In this document: positions 38,481 to 46,942 of the stretch, one piece after another
How positions within the stretch are numbered: position 1 is the stretch's first letter
Layout: every line of letters begins with the position of its first letter
Source: Microbacterium allomyrinae
GTDB lineage: Bacteria; Actinomycetota; Actinomycetes; Actinomycetales; Microbacteriaceae
Assembly: GCF_020682705.1 (NCBI RefSeq)
Contig: NZ_JAGTTN010000008.1
Location: 1-64,000, forward strand
Direction: 5' to 3'
DNA length: 64,000 bases
Program-made: the position numbers and the translations under genes
Notes under the pieces: generated by a model
The model's input: only the letters and a program-made list of their open reading frames with translations
The model's database searches: none
What the model was told of the DNA's origin: nothing

Positions 38481-39178
38481 GCCGGATGCGGCACAGCGGC
38501 GGGCGTGCCGGGCGGTCTGTTGCCGCGTGTGGTCGCGTGGCGGGGCCGGATGCGGCGAGATGCGGCAAAGCGGCGGGCGCGCCGGGCGGTTGGTTGCCGC
38601 GTGTGGTCGCGTGGCGGGTGGGATGGGGCGAGATGCGGCAAAGGGGTGGGGCGCGCCGGGCGGTTGGTTGCCGCGTATGGTCGCGTGGCGGATGGGATGC
38701 GGCGAGATGCGGCAAAGGGGTGGGGCGCGCCGGGCGGTCTGTTGCCGCGTGTGGTCGCGTGGCGGGTGGGATGCGGCGAGATGGGGCAAAGCGGCGGGCG
38801 CGCCGGGCGGTCAGTTGCCGCGTGTGGTCGCGTGGCGGATGGGATGCGGCGAGATGCGGCAAAGGGGTGGGGCGCGCCGGGCGGTCTGTTGCCGCGTGTG
38901 GTCGCGTGGCGGGTGGGATGCGGCGAGATGCGGCAAAACGGCGGGCGCGCCGGGCGGTCAGTTGCCGCGTGTGGTCGCGTAGCGGGCCGGATGCGGCGAG
39001 ATGCGGCAAAGGGGTGGGGCGCGCCGGGCGGTCAGTTGCCGAGTTCGGTCGCGTGGCGGGGCAGGATGCGGCAAGATGCGGCGAGATGCGGCAACGCGGC
39101 GGGCGCGGCGGGCGCGCCGGGCGGTCAGTTGCCGCGTTTGGTCGCGTGGCGGGCCGGATGCGGCGAGATGCGGCAAAT
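38481..39178. repeat. 74-bp tandem repeat array, nine units
   Basis: The anchor GTTGCCG occurs at 38519, 38593, 38667, 38741, 38814, 38888, 38961, 39035 and 39128, a spacing of 74, 74, 74, 73, 74, 73, 74 and 93 bp. Each unit carries GTGGTCGCGTGGCGG, GGATGCGGCGAGATGCGGCA and GGGCGCGCCGGGCGGT. GCGGCAA is mirrored by TTGCCGC, so each unit can form a hairpin. The region is stop-free in most frames and encodes no credible protein. Confidence 0.9.
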
Positions 39179-39197
39179 GGGCTTGGCCAGCTCCGGC

Positions 39198-39539
39198 TCA
39201 GGCGGCGAGGGCGAGGGCGGTCCGGCCGCCGACCGCAGGGCGCTCGGCTGCATACGACCGGAGGTCGTCGGCGACAGCCGCGGTCAGCTCGACGAGGGTG
39301 ACCTCGAGTGCGCCCGCGACGGCGGCGATCATCTCGCTCGACGGCTCCTTCAGGCCCCGCTCCATCTCGGACAGATACTGCGGTGACACTCCGGCGCGCT
39401 CGGCGGTGTCGGCCAGGCGCTCGCCGCGGTCGTGCCTCAGGCGCCGCAGCCGATCTCCGAGGGCGTCCCGCCACAGCGGTTCGGGTGGGCGGGGTGCGCG
39501 GGGCACGGGCTTCGTCGGCAGCGGGATGATCTCGGCCAT
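39198..39539 (-). CDS. XRE-family transcriptional regulator
   Basis: This 113-residue protein has a proline-rich start (MAEIIPLPTKPVPRAPRPPE) and a standard XRE helix-turn-helix (LRRLRHDRGERLADTAERAG, VSPQYLSEMERGLKEPSSEM, AAVAGALEV). It is placed between the 74-bp array and the Bax1-I gene. Its target is unknown. A leaderless -10 (TATCGT) lies six bases before the ATG, which fixes the start. Confidence 0.85.
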   Translation of the reverse strand: MAEIIPLPTKPVPRAPRPPEPLWRDALGDRLRRLRHDRGERLADTAERAGVSPQYLSEMERGLKEPSSEMIAAVAGALEVTLVELTAAVADDLRSYAAERPAVGGRTALALAA

Positions 39540-39545
39540 GCGGTC

Positions 39546-39551
39546 ACGATA
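39546..39551 (-). promoter_or_regulatory. Leaderless-type -10 (TATCGT) of the XRE gene
   Basis: On the minus strand TATCGT is followed by GACCGC and ATG 39539. Confidence 0.5.
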
Positions 39552-39635
39552 GAACGCGGATGCCGCGACCGCCGAGCCCTTCCGCTCACAGCAGAACGGC
39601 CGCCCGGAGGACGCCCTCGGAGCCGCCGTGCACGA

Positions 39636-39668
39636 AGAACGGCCGCCCGGAAACCGGACGGCCGTTCT
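39636..39668 (-). terminator. Terminator of the Bax1-I gene
   Basis: AGAACGGCCGCCCGG (39636-39650), an AAA loop, and CCGGACGGCCGTTCT (39654-39668) pair with one mismatch, 16 bp after the stop on the minus strand. The left-arm sequence is duplicated near 39592-39606. Confidence 0.7.
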
Positions 39669-39683
39669 GCGAAGGGGAAGCGG

Positions 39684-40613
39684 CTAGTTGCTGCCGCGCA
39701 CGATCGCGATCATGCGGAGGATCTCGATGTAGAGCCAGACGACGGTCACCATGATGCCGAAGCCGCCGACCCAGCCGTACTGGCGGGGGGCGCCGTTGCG
39801 CACACCCTGCTGGATCGAGTCGAAGTCGAGCACGAGCGAGTACGCCGCCATGATCACGACGAGCACGCCGATGATGAGGCCCAGCGGAATGCCCATGAAC
39901 TTCTGGCTCAGCAGGCCGAAAGCACCGCCGGCGATGGGGGCGTTGAAGAGCATGAGGCCGATGTTGATCAGCGAGAACACGAGGTAGCCCAGCATCGCGA
40001 TCATGAAGACCTTGGTGGCCTTCTTCGAGGCGCGCACCTTGCCGCTGGCGAAGAGCGCCAGCGTCACGCCGACGACCGAGAAGGTCGCGAGGCTCGCCTG
40101 CAGGACGATGCCTTCCCACTGGACCTCGAAGAACGCTGAGATGCCGCCGACGAACAGGCCCTCGAATGCCGCGTACGCGAAGATGAGCGCGGGACGGACC
40201 TTCTTGCGCGACGTGAAGATCACGACGAGCGACAGGACGAATCCGCCGAGTGCGCCGAGCATCCAGGGAAGGATCGAGATCTGGCTGGGCTGCGTCGCCG
40301 AGACGCCTCCGAGCGTCCACACCCAGCCGACCGCAGCCGTGATGAGCAGGACCGCGAACAGGCCGACGGTCTTCCAGACGGTGTCTTCGATCGACATCCG
40401 GTCGGTCTCGATGGCGCCGGCCGCGGGGGCGGCGTACATGCCTTCGAGCTGAGCGTTGGCCGCGGCATCCGTTCCGGCGTGCTGCGCCGTCGCGAATTGG
40501 GTCTGTGCGGCGGGCGGCGTCAAACCTGCCGCCTGCCGGCCGCCCGGGTAGGTCTTCACGGCCTTGGGGTCCTGGAAGGCCGGGTTGCTGAACGCGGGGT
40601 TGTCGAGGGCCAC
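39684..40613 (-). CDS. Bax1-I/YccA-like membrane protein
   Basis: This 309-residue protein has a long cytosolic N terminus rich in Asn-Pro-Ala-Phe motifs (ALDNPAFSNPAFQDPKAVKT), then seven helices. It belongs to the YbhL/YccA (Bax inhibitor-1-like) group common in actinobacteria (FAYAAFEGLFVGGISAFFEV; LVLDFDSIQQGVRNGAP carries the conserved acidic residues of the last helices). Bacterial members are thought to be pH-sensitive calcium leak channels or regulators of membrane proteolysis. GTG 40613 is preferred over the GTG at 40622 because GGAG then has a workable distance. Confidence 0.82.
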   Translation of the reverse strand: MALDNPAFSNPAFQDPKAVKTYPGGRQAAGLTPPAAQTQFATAQHAGTDAAANAQLEGMYAAPAAGAIETDRMSIEDTVWKTVGLFAVLLITAAVGWVWTLGGVSATQPSQISILPWMLGALGGFVLSLVVIFTSRKKVRPALIFAYAAFEGLFVGGISAFFEVQWEGIVLQASLATFSVVGVTLALFASGKVRASKKATKVFMIAMLGYLVFSLINIGLMLFNAPIAGGAFGLLSQKFMGIPLGLIIGVLVVIMAAYSLVLDFDSIQQGVRNGAPRQYGWVGGFGIMVTVVWLYIEILRMIAIVRGSN

Positions 40614-40758
40614 TGCTCTCACACTCCAAGTCACGGGGGTTGAACAGCACGGTGCTGTTGATCAACGATATCCGACGGCTCGCGTTCCGCGGCAGGGTGC
40701 GGCTGTGAGACGTCTTTGAGCGCGCCTGTGCCCCGCGATCTCGACGGGACCCCGCGGC

Positions 40759-40764
40759 TACGCT
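40759..40764 (+). promoter_or_regulatory. Leaderless-type -10 (TACGCT) of the phosphodiesterase gene
   Basis: TACGCT lies 6 nt before GTG 40771 and there is no Shine-Dalgarno sequence. Confidence 0.5.
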
Positions 40765-40770
40765 GAAACG

Positions 40771-41781
40771 GTGCCTCGTCGCCACCCCCTCGTCATCGGA
40801 CACCGCGGTGCGCCCGGCTATCGCCCCGAGCATTCGCGGTCGTCGTACGATCTCGCGTTCGAGATGGGGGTGGATGCCGTCGAGCCCGATGTCGTCGTCT
40901 CGCGCGACGGCGTGCTGGTCGTCCGTCACGAGAACGAGATCTCGGGCACGACGGATGTCGCCGAGCGGCCGGAGTTCGCCGGGCGCCGCACCACGAAGAC
41001 GATCGACGGCGCCGAGCTCACCGGCTGGTTCACCGAGGACTTCACGTGGGACGAGCTGTCGACGCTGCGGTGCCGCGAGCGGCTGCCGAAGCTGCGTGCA
41101 TCGAGCGCCAGCTTCGACGACGAGCAGCCCGTCCTGCGGCTTCGCGACGTGCTCGACGCCGTACGAAACGCCTCGCTCGACCAGGGCCGCGAGATCGGCG
41201 TGGTGCTCGAGATCAAGCACGTGACCTACTTCGCATCGATCGGGTGGGATGTCGCGGCGCTCGTCGACGCGGAGCTGCGAGAGGCCCGCTGGGCGGCTGG
41301 TGAGCTGCCGCTCACGATCGAGGCCTTCGAGTCGACCGTGCTCTACGCGCTGCAGGAACGGGGCATCCCGGCCGCGTACATCTACCTGCTCGAGGCGGCG
41401 GGACGACCGTTCGACCTCGCGACGGCGCAGGGCAAGGCCGCTCTCACATACCGGCAGACCGCGCATCCGGCGGGACTGGACGCCCTCGTGGGCCGGGTCG
41501 ACGGCATCAGCGTCGACAAGCGCATGATCCTCGCCCCCGACAAGCTCGGCCGTCTCACCGGGCCGTCGCCGATCATCGCCGACGCCCACGCGCGCGGGCT
41601 GCGGGTGTTCACGTGGACCTGCCGGCCCGAGAACAACTTCCTGATCGGTCAGTTCCGCGGCCGGGGCGGCGCGGCGGCGTTCGGCGACTGGGAGGCCGAA
41701 TGGGCGGTGATCCGCGATGCCGGCATCGACGGCGTGTTCGTCGACCACCCCGATCTCGGCGTGGCGTTCTTCCGCTCCTGA
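40771..41781 (+). CDS. Glycerophosphodiester phosphodiesterase
   Basis: This 336-residue GDPD-family TIM barrel hydrolyses glycerophosphodiesters to glycerol-3-phosphate and an alcohol. Catalytic signatures are GHRGAPGYRPEHSRSSYDLA (the two His residues) and EPDVVVSRDGVLVVRHE (metal Glu/Asp and HENEISGTTDV). VVLEIKH is the third metal site. There is no signal peptide, so it acts in the cytosol. It is monocistronic, with its own leaderless promoter and a palindrome after the stop. Confidence 0.92.
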   Translation: MPRRHPLVIGHRGAPGYRPEHSRSSYDLAFEMGVDAVEPDVVVSRDGVLVVRHENEISGTTDVAERPEFAGRRTTKTIDGAELTGWFTEDFTWDELSTLRCRERLPKLRASSASFDDEQPVLRLRDVLDAVRNASLDQGREIGVVLEIKHVTYFASIGWDVAALVDAELREARWAAGELPLTIEAFESTVLYALQERGIPAAYIYLLEAAGRPFDLATAQGKAALTYRQTAHPAGLDALVGRVDGISVDKRMILAPDKLGRLTGPSPIIADAHARGLRVFTWTCRPENNFLIGQFRGRGGAAAFGDWEAEWAVIRDAGIDGVFVDHPDLGVAFFRS

Positions 41782-41803
41782 GCGTCGTGCCGGCGTTCCT
41801 CGC

Positions 41804-41862
41804 TTCGGGTGTCGCAACACGCGGGTTCGCTTCCCGCGATGCCGCGTGTTGTGACACCCGAA
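41804..41862. repeat. 59-bp palindrome after the phosphodiesterase gene
   Basis: Arms of 21 bp (41804-41824 and 41842-41862; core GGGTGTCGCAACACGCGG) pair with one mismatch. A GCGGG/CCCGC hairpin (41821-41837) is nested at the tip. It probably terminates transcription. There is no U tract. Confidence 0.7.
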
Positions 41863-41889
41863 CTTCGCGGAGTCGTTGGGGGACGCCGC

Positions 41890-41895
41890 TAGGGT
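41890..41895 (+). promoter_or_regulatory. Leaderless-type -10 (TAGGGT) of the ABC exporter operon
   Basis: TAGGGT lies 7 nt before GTG 41903. Confidence 0.5.
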
Positions 41896-41902
41896 GGGGC
41901 GC

Positions 41903-43021
41903 GTGACCACGCAGACCATGATCACTCCTGGCATCGCCGTCGACGGCGTGCGCCGCGCGTTCGGTGAGGTCCAGGCGGTGCGCAACGTGACGCTCCGGGC
42001 GCACGCGGGCCGCGTCACCGGCCTCGTCGGCCCCAATGGCTCGGGCAAGACGACGCTTCTGCTGATGCTCGCGTCGCTCCTGGCCCCCGACGCGGGGTCG
42101 ATCCGCCTAGGCGGCGTCGATCCTGTCGCAGATCCCCAGGCTGCCCGGGCGATGCTCGGCTGGATGCCCGATGCGCTCGGCGCGTGGGGCACGCTCTCGT
42201 CGCGCGAGACGCTGGTGGTCACGGCGCGGCTGTATGGGATGTCGAAGCCCGACGCCTCCGCCCGCGCCGACGTCCTGCTCGCCGAGGTCGGGCTGCTCGA
42301 CCTCGCGAACGCGCCGGCGCGCGTCCTCTCGCGCGGCCAGAAGCAGCGTCTGGGCCTGGCCCGCGCACTGGTACACGAACCGCAGGTGCTGCTCCTGGAC
42401 GAACCAGCCTCGGGGCTCGACCCTCAGGCGCGGATCGACCTGCGTGTGCTGCTGCGGCGCTTGGCCGCCGAGGGGCGCACGGTGCTCGTGTCGAGCCACA
42501 TCCTGTCGGAACTCGAAGAGGTCGTGGACGACGCCGTGTTCCTGGTCGCCGGCGAGAGGGTCGATCCGGGCAGGGTCGAGGCGGCCGCTCGCCGCGCACG
42601 TCCATGGCGCGTGCGCGTCGCCGGCGTCGAGGCATCCGTCGCGGCCGAGCAGGTGAGCGCAGCCCTCGCGTTGCCCGCCACTGCCGTACGCGTCGACCGC
42701 CGTGACGCCGTGGTGTCGTTCGAATCGGAGGATGCCGCGGCTGCGGCTCTGCGAGAGCTCATCGCCGCCGGGGTCGGTGTCGCGGAATTCGCCGCCGCGC
42801 AGGGCACTCTCGAACGGACCTTCCTCGATCTCGGTGATGGCAGACCGCCCGCGTTCGCGCAGCCCGCCCCGCCCGCCGGGGCACAGGGCGCACCACCGCA
42901 GCCCACGGCGCCCGTGGAACCTGCGCCGCCCGCGCCGCCTGCGCCGCCCGCCGAACCGCCCGTCGACGCATCCGGCGACTCCGAAACCACGGCCGGCGAC
43001 GACAAGGGGGCGACATCGTGA
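41903..43021 (+). CDS. ABC-2 type transporter ATPase with Pro-rich tail
   Basis: This 372-residue protein has a CcmA-type ATPase domain with Walker A GPNGSGKTT, signature LSRGQKQRLGLARAL, Walker B VLLLDEPASGLDP and switch SSHILSEL. Residues about 220-300 are an accessory domain, and the last roughly 70 residues are Pro/Ala-rich (QPTAPVEPAPPAPPAPPAEP). The GTG at 41903 matches the leaderless promoter. It overlaps the permease gene by 4 bp. The substrate is unknown; export is likely from the ABC-2-type permease partner. Confidence 0.88.
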   Translation: MTTQTMITPGIAVDGVRRAFGEVQAVRNVTLRAHAGRVTGLVGPNGSGKTTLLLMLASLLAPDAGSIRLGGVDPVADPQAARAMLGWMPDALGAWGTLSSRETLVVTARLYGMSKPDASARADVLLAEVGLLDLANAPARVLSRGQKQRLGLARALVHEPQVLLLDEPASGLDPQARIDLRVLLRRLAAEGRTVLVSSHILSELEEVVDDAVFLVAGERVDPGRVEAAARRARPWRVRVAGVEASVAAEQVSAALALPATAVRVDRRDAVVSFESEDAAAAALRELIAAGVGVAEFAAAQGTLERTFLDLGDGRPPAFAQPAPPAGAQGAPPQPTAPVEPAPPAPPAPPAEPPVDASGDSETTAGDDKGATS

Positions 43022-44115
43022 GCGGCCAGCGACTCGGCACGATCGTCAGCCTCGAGCTGACGCAACGCACCCGCAGCGTCGCCTGGTACGTGCTGCTGGG
43101 TGTGTTCGCGCTCCTGCTGATCATCGTGACGGCGCTGTCTTTCCTTGCGTGGGGCTCCACCGAAGACCCGGGCGCCGCGATCTACTCGACGATCGTCTAC
43201 ATCACGCTGCTGCTCATCGTGCTCGTCTCGCCCACACTGAGCGGCAATGCGATCAACGGCGATCGGGATGCCGCCACCCTCGCTCCGGTGCAGGTCACGC
43301 TCGCGACGACCGCCGAGATCCTGATCGGCAAGTTCCTGGCGGCATGGATCACGGGCCTCGCGTTCGTCGCGGTGGCCGCGCCCTTCCTCTTGGGTGCGAC
43401 CATCGTGGGCGGCGGCGATGCGGCGACGATCGCGATCTCGCTGCTCGTTCTCGTGATCGAGGTCGGTGTGATCGCCGCGATCGGCGTCGCGCTCAGCGGC
43501 ATCCTGTCACGCCCCCTGTTCTCGGTCGCGACGACCTATCTGGTGGTCGCGGGGCTCGTGATCGGCACGGTCGTGGCGTTCGCGCTGGTGGGATTCTCGG
43601 TACGTTCCGAGGCCACGAGCCACTATCGCTCATACAACTACGACGAGTACCAGGGCGACACCTTCCCCTGCATGCCGGGGGAGGAGTCGTCCGGGGAATA
43701 CCCCTGCGACGAGGACGCCGAGATCACGTGCGGCGAATGGCAGGTCTCGACGTACGAGGTTCCCCGGTTCGACCATGTGTGGTGGCTGCTCGCCGCGAAC
43801 CCTTTCGTGATCCTCGCCGACGCCACGCCGACGCAGTTCAACCAGTACGGCTCACCCGTCGACCTGTTCGGGCAGATCAAGACCGGGGTGCGCATGGCTC
43901 AGCAGCCGCCCGATCTGGAGCAGAGGTGGGACGACTGCTCACGCGAGGTGCCCGAGGATTCCCCGACGCCGGAAGAGATCATCATGCAGTCGACGCCGAG
44001 CTGGTTCGTCGGTCTGAGCCTGCAGGTGCTGCTCGCGGCCGGACTGATGTGGTGGGCGTGGGCTCGCACCCGCACCCCCGCGGGGCGTCTCCCGAAGGGC
44101 ACGCGCATCGCCTGA
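43018..44115 (+). CDS. ABC-2 type permease with Cys-containing extracellular loop
   Basis: This 365-residue membrane protein has about six helices. The first five are closely packed (VAWYVLLGVFALLLIIVTAL ... TYLVVAGLVIGTVVAFALVG). A roughly 110-residue hydrophilic loop follows (about 205-315) with three Cys residues (TFPCMPGEE, EYPCDED, ITCGEW) and acidic character, then one last helix (SLQVLLAAGLMWWAWA). The loop is probably outside and disulfide-bonded. The GTG start overlaps the ATPase stop. Confidence 0.82.
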   Translation: MSGQRLGTIVSLELTQRTRSVAWYVLLGVFALLLIIVTALSFLAWGSTEDPGAAIYSTIVYITLLLIVLVSPTLSGNAINGDRDAATLAPVQVTLATTAEILIGKFLAAWITGLAFVAVAAPFLLGATIVGGGDAATIAISLLVLVIEVGVIAAIGVALSGILSRPLFSVATTYLVVAGLVIGTVVAFALVGFSVRSEATSHYRSYNYDEYQGDTFPCMPGEESSGEYPCDEDAEITCGEWQVSTYEVPRFDHVWWLLAANPFVILADATPTQFNQYGSPVDLFGQIKTGVRMAQQPPDLEQRWDDCSREVPEDSPTPEEIIMQSTPSWFVGLSLQVLLAAGLMWWAWARTRTPAGRLPKGTRIA

Positions 44116-44119
44116 GCGG

Positions 44120-44896
44120 TCAGCTCACCCGATCCCGTACGACGCGGGCGGTGGCGGCCGGGTCGGGGCGATGCATGACCGACTCGGGCACCACGACGAG
44201 CTCGGCGCCGTCGATCGCGGCGGCGAGACGGTCGGCGGCGGCGACCAGCACCGGGAAGGTCTGCTCGCCGCGGATCACCGTCACGGGCTGCGTGACCGCG
44301 AGCATCTCGGGGGTGGGCGTCGAGACGAGGTGCACGAGAGCCGTGTCGTAGACGGTGGACTGCGCGAGCGGAACCAGGGCGGCGAACTGGTCGCTCGCAC
44401 GGATGCCGTCGACCATCTCGCGCGGCAGCCCGACGCTCTCGAGCTGGAACGTGACGACCGCCTCGTCGGGCCGGCCGTCGTCGATCAGTCGCTGAAGACG
44501 TTCGGCGAGGTCGTCGGAGGGCTCGTCGACTCCGAACCGCAGCGGCGGCTCGGAGAGGAGCAGAGAGTGCATCGGCACGCCGAGCGACGCAGCGAACAGG
44601 GCGAGGATCGCGCCGGACGAGTGCCCGAGCACCGAGGCGCCGCCGCCGACGGCATCGATGACGGCGGCGAGATCCTCGGCCTCGCGCTCGGGTGTGGATC
44701 CGGGCGCGTCGCCGCTGGAGCCGCGGGCGCGTCGATCCCACGTGACGGCGCGCAGGCCCGCGTCCGCGAGCGCTGCCGCGAGTCCTCCGGCATCCGTGGC
44801 TCTGGACAACGCCCCGTTGACGATGACGACGATGGGGCCGTCACCGATCTGGTCGTATGCGATCCGGGTGCCGTCGGCGGAGAGGGCGGTGTTCAT
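44120..44896 (-). CDS. Alpha/beta hydrolase
   Basis: This 258-residue hydrolase has the nucleophile elbow LGHSSGAI, the oxyanion region VIVNGALS, DRRARGSSGDAP, an acid after TVIRGEQTFPV and His in SVMHRPDP. It has no signal peptide, so it is cytosolic. The substrate is unknown. It converges with the ABC exporter operon, whose stop is only 4 bp away. Confidence 0.85.
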   Translation of the reverse strand: MNTALSADGTRIAYDQIGDGPIVVIVNGALSRATDAGGLAAALADAGLRAVTWDRRARGSSGDAPGSTPEREAEDLAAVIDAVGGGASVLGHSSGAILALFAASLGVPMHSLLLSEPPLRFGVDEPSDDLAERLQRLIDDGRPDEAVVTFQLESVGLPREMVDGIRASDQFAALVPLAQSTVYDTALVHLVSTPTPEMLAVTQPVTVIRGEQTFPVLVAAADRLAAAIDGAELVVVPESVMHRPDPAATARVVRDRVS

Positions 44897-44935
44897 TCCC
44901 TCAGGAAATCACCGGGGCCGGACACCGGCAAGGCC

Positions 44936-45934
44936 TCACAGCCAATGACTGCGGCGGAAGACCAGGTAGAGCGTCACGCTCGTCGCCGCCATGAGGGCGA
45001 GTGCCAGCGGATACCCGATCACCCAGTGCAGCTCGGGCATGTAGTCGAAGTTCATGCCGTACACGGTGCCGACGAGTGTCGGACCGAAAAGGATCGCCGC
45101 CCAGGCCGAGATCTTCTTGACCTGCTCGTTCTGCGCGAGTGCCGTGTCGGTCTGGCGCTGTGTGACGAGTGTCGCGTGGACGGTGAGCGCGTTGTCGAGG
45201 ATCGCCTTGAACGCGTCGACACGGTCGATCATGCGCAGCACGTGGTCCTGGACGTCGCGGAGGGATCGCTGCAGCTCGATGTCGACGCCGTACTTGTCGC
45301 CGCCGCGCAGCAGCGCCACGAGAATCTCGGGCAGCGGCTGGATCGCGCGCTGCAGGGCGATGACTTCGCGCGAGAGCTCGTAGATCCGCTGCGAGAGGGC
45401 GGCGTCGCCGTGCAGGAACAGGGCGTCCTCGATCTCATCGATGTCGTTCTCGACACCGGCGATCACCGGCTGGTACTCGTCCACGACCTCGTCGAAGATC
45501 GCGTACAGCACGGCCTCCGGCCCGCGGGCGAGCAGTTCGGGGTTGCCTTCGAGGCGTCGTCGCACTCGTGCGAGATCGGGCGACTCGGCATGGCGGATCG
45601 TGACGACGAAGTCGGGACCGACGAAGACGTGCAGCTCGCCGAACTCGACCGTCTCCTCCGCGTCGAGGTAGCGTGCGGGCCGGAGTACCGCGAACAGGTT
45701 GTCGCCGTACCGCTCCAGCTTCGAGCGCTGGTGCCCGCTGAGGGCGTCCTCGACCGCGAGCGCGTGCAGCGCGAACTCCGCCGCGACCTGGTGGATCTCT
45801 TCGGGAGTGGGCCGGAAGAGCCCGATCCACGCCATCCCGCCGCGGTCGCGCATGTACTCGAAGGTGGCGTCGAGGCTCGCCGGGTTCTCGATGCGGTGGC
45901 CGGCGACGTACACGGCGTTGTCGATGATGGGCAC
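44936..45934 (-). CDS. corA: CorA-type magnesium/divalent cation transporter
   Basis: This 332-residue protein has the CorA layout: an N-terminal alpha/beta domain, long stalk helices, and two C-terminal helices with the selectivity motif YGMNFDYMPEL between them. It ends in the basic RRSHWL. GTG 45934 gives the family length and has CACAAT six bases upstream. The longer frame to 46084 is Cys/Arg-rich and noncoding-like. It diverges from the nitroreductase gene. Confidence 0.92.
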   Translation of the reverse strand: MPIIDNAVYVAGHRIENPASLDATFEYMRDRGGMAWIGLFRPTPEEIHQVAAEFALHALAVEDALSGHQRSKLERYGDNLFAVLRPARYLDAEETVEFGELHVFVGPDFVVTIRHAESPDLARVRRRLEGNPELLARGPEAVLYAIFDEVVDEYQPVIAGVENDIDEIEDALFLHGDAALSQRIYELSREVIALQRAIQPLPEILVALLRGGDKYGVDIELQRSLRDVQDHVLRMIDRVDAFKAILDNALTVHATLVTQRQTDTALAQNEQVKKISAWAAILFGPTLVGTVYGMNFDYMPELHWVIGYPLALALMAATSVTLYLVFRRSHWL

Positions 45935-46070
45935 TCGTCCATTGTGGGATGCCGCGTCCCGCGCGTCGCACACGCCGTGGCGTTTCGCGGGTGCGGGCGC
46001 CGCCACCCGCACATTTCGGCAGGTTTCCGTGCCATGCCGACGCTCTCGCGCGAGCCGCGAGACTCTTGCC

Positions 46071-46913
46071 ATGGCACAGGTCATCGATTCCGCCGCGGCC
46101 GGACACGCCGCGCTCCTGGACGGCCGCTACGGCGACGGTGCCGCCGACGCCGCGCTGCACCTCGACCAGGCGGGGACCATCCGGCGTCTTCTCGAGCATC
46201 GCTCCGTGCGCGCGTTCGACAGCGCACCGCTGGACGAGGCGATCGTCGACACGCTCGTCGCCGCGGCCCAGTCGGCGTCCACGTCGTCCAACCTCCAGTC
46301 GTGGAGCGTCGTCGTGGTGCGGGATCAGGCGCACAAGAGCGCCGCGGCGACTCTCGCCGGCGACCAGCAGTTCATCCGCGATGCCCCGGTCTTCCTGATC
46401 TTCGTCGCCGACTGGGCGCGCGGCGCGGCGATCGCGCGGGGCCGTGACGAGGCATCCGAGGGGATCGGCTTTCTCGACAGCACGCTGGTCGCCACGATCG
46501 ACGCGGCCATCGCCGCGCAGAACGCCATCGTCGCGGCAGAGGCTCTGGGGCTGGGCGCCGTCTTCGTCGGCGCCGTGCGCAACCACCCCGGTGAGCTGTC
46601 GGCCCTGCTCGATCTGCCCGACGCCGCGTTCCCCGTGGTGGGCGTCGCCCTCGGGTGGCCCCGTGCCGACGACCGTTCCCAGGTGAAGCCGCGCCTTCCG
46701 CAGGTCGTGGTGCGCCACGACGAGCGATACCGGGCGGGAGTGCCGCAGGATCTCGAAGGATACGACCGGACCCTGCGGCGCTTCAACGAGTCGCAGGGGC
46801 GCGCCGGCGGCTGGCTCGATGCCGTCGTGGCACGGGTGCGCAGCGCGTCGGCCCTGCACGGGCGCGAACGCCTGCGCGCCATTCTGTCGTCGCGCGGACT
46901 CTCCTCGTCGTAG
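46071..46913 (+). CDS. NADPH-dependent nitroreductase-family FMN oxidoreductase
   Basis: This 280-residue enzyme is of the NfsA/FRP branch: HRSVRAFDSAPLDEAIVDTL and AAQSASTSSNLQSWSVVVVR bind FMN, AAEALGLGAVFVGAVRNHP is the family core, and LGWPRADDRSQVKPRLPQ follows. Members reduce flavin or nitro compounds. Because a luciferase-like FMN-dependent monooxygenase follows 29 bp later, this protein may supply it with reduced FMN. That partnership is inferred from position. Confidence 0.88.
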   Translation: MAQVIDSAAAGHAALLDGRYGDGAADAALHLDQAGTIRRLLEHRSVRAFDSAPLDEAIVDTLVAAAQSASTSSNLQSWSVVVVRDQAHKSAAATLAGDQQFIRDAPVFLIFVADWARGAAIARGRDEASEGIGFLDSTLVATIDAAIAAQNAIVAAEALGLGAVFVGAVRNHPGELSALLDLPDAAFPVVGVALGWPRADDRSQVKPRLPQVVVRHDERYRAGVPQDLEGYDRTLRRFNESQGRAGGWLDAVVARVRSASALHGRERLRAILSSRGLSSS

Positions 46914-46942
46914 TCTCGGACGATCATGGCGAGGAGCACCGA

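Noticed and set aside
38481..39178. CRISPR array
   Set aside because: The units are contiguous 74-bp repeats without unique spacers, and no cas genes are present.
38481..39474. Arg/Pro-rich proteins such as PPRDHTRQQTARRAPP repeats encoded across the tandem array
   Set aside because: The 74-bp period shifts the frame at every unit, and several frames on both strands are open at once, so they are products of the DNA repeat.
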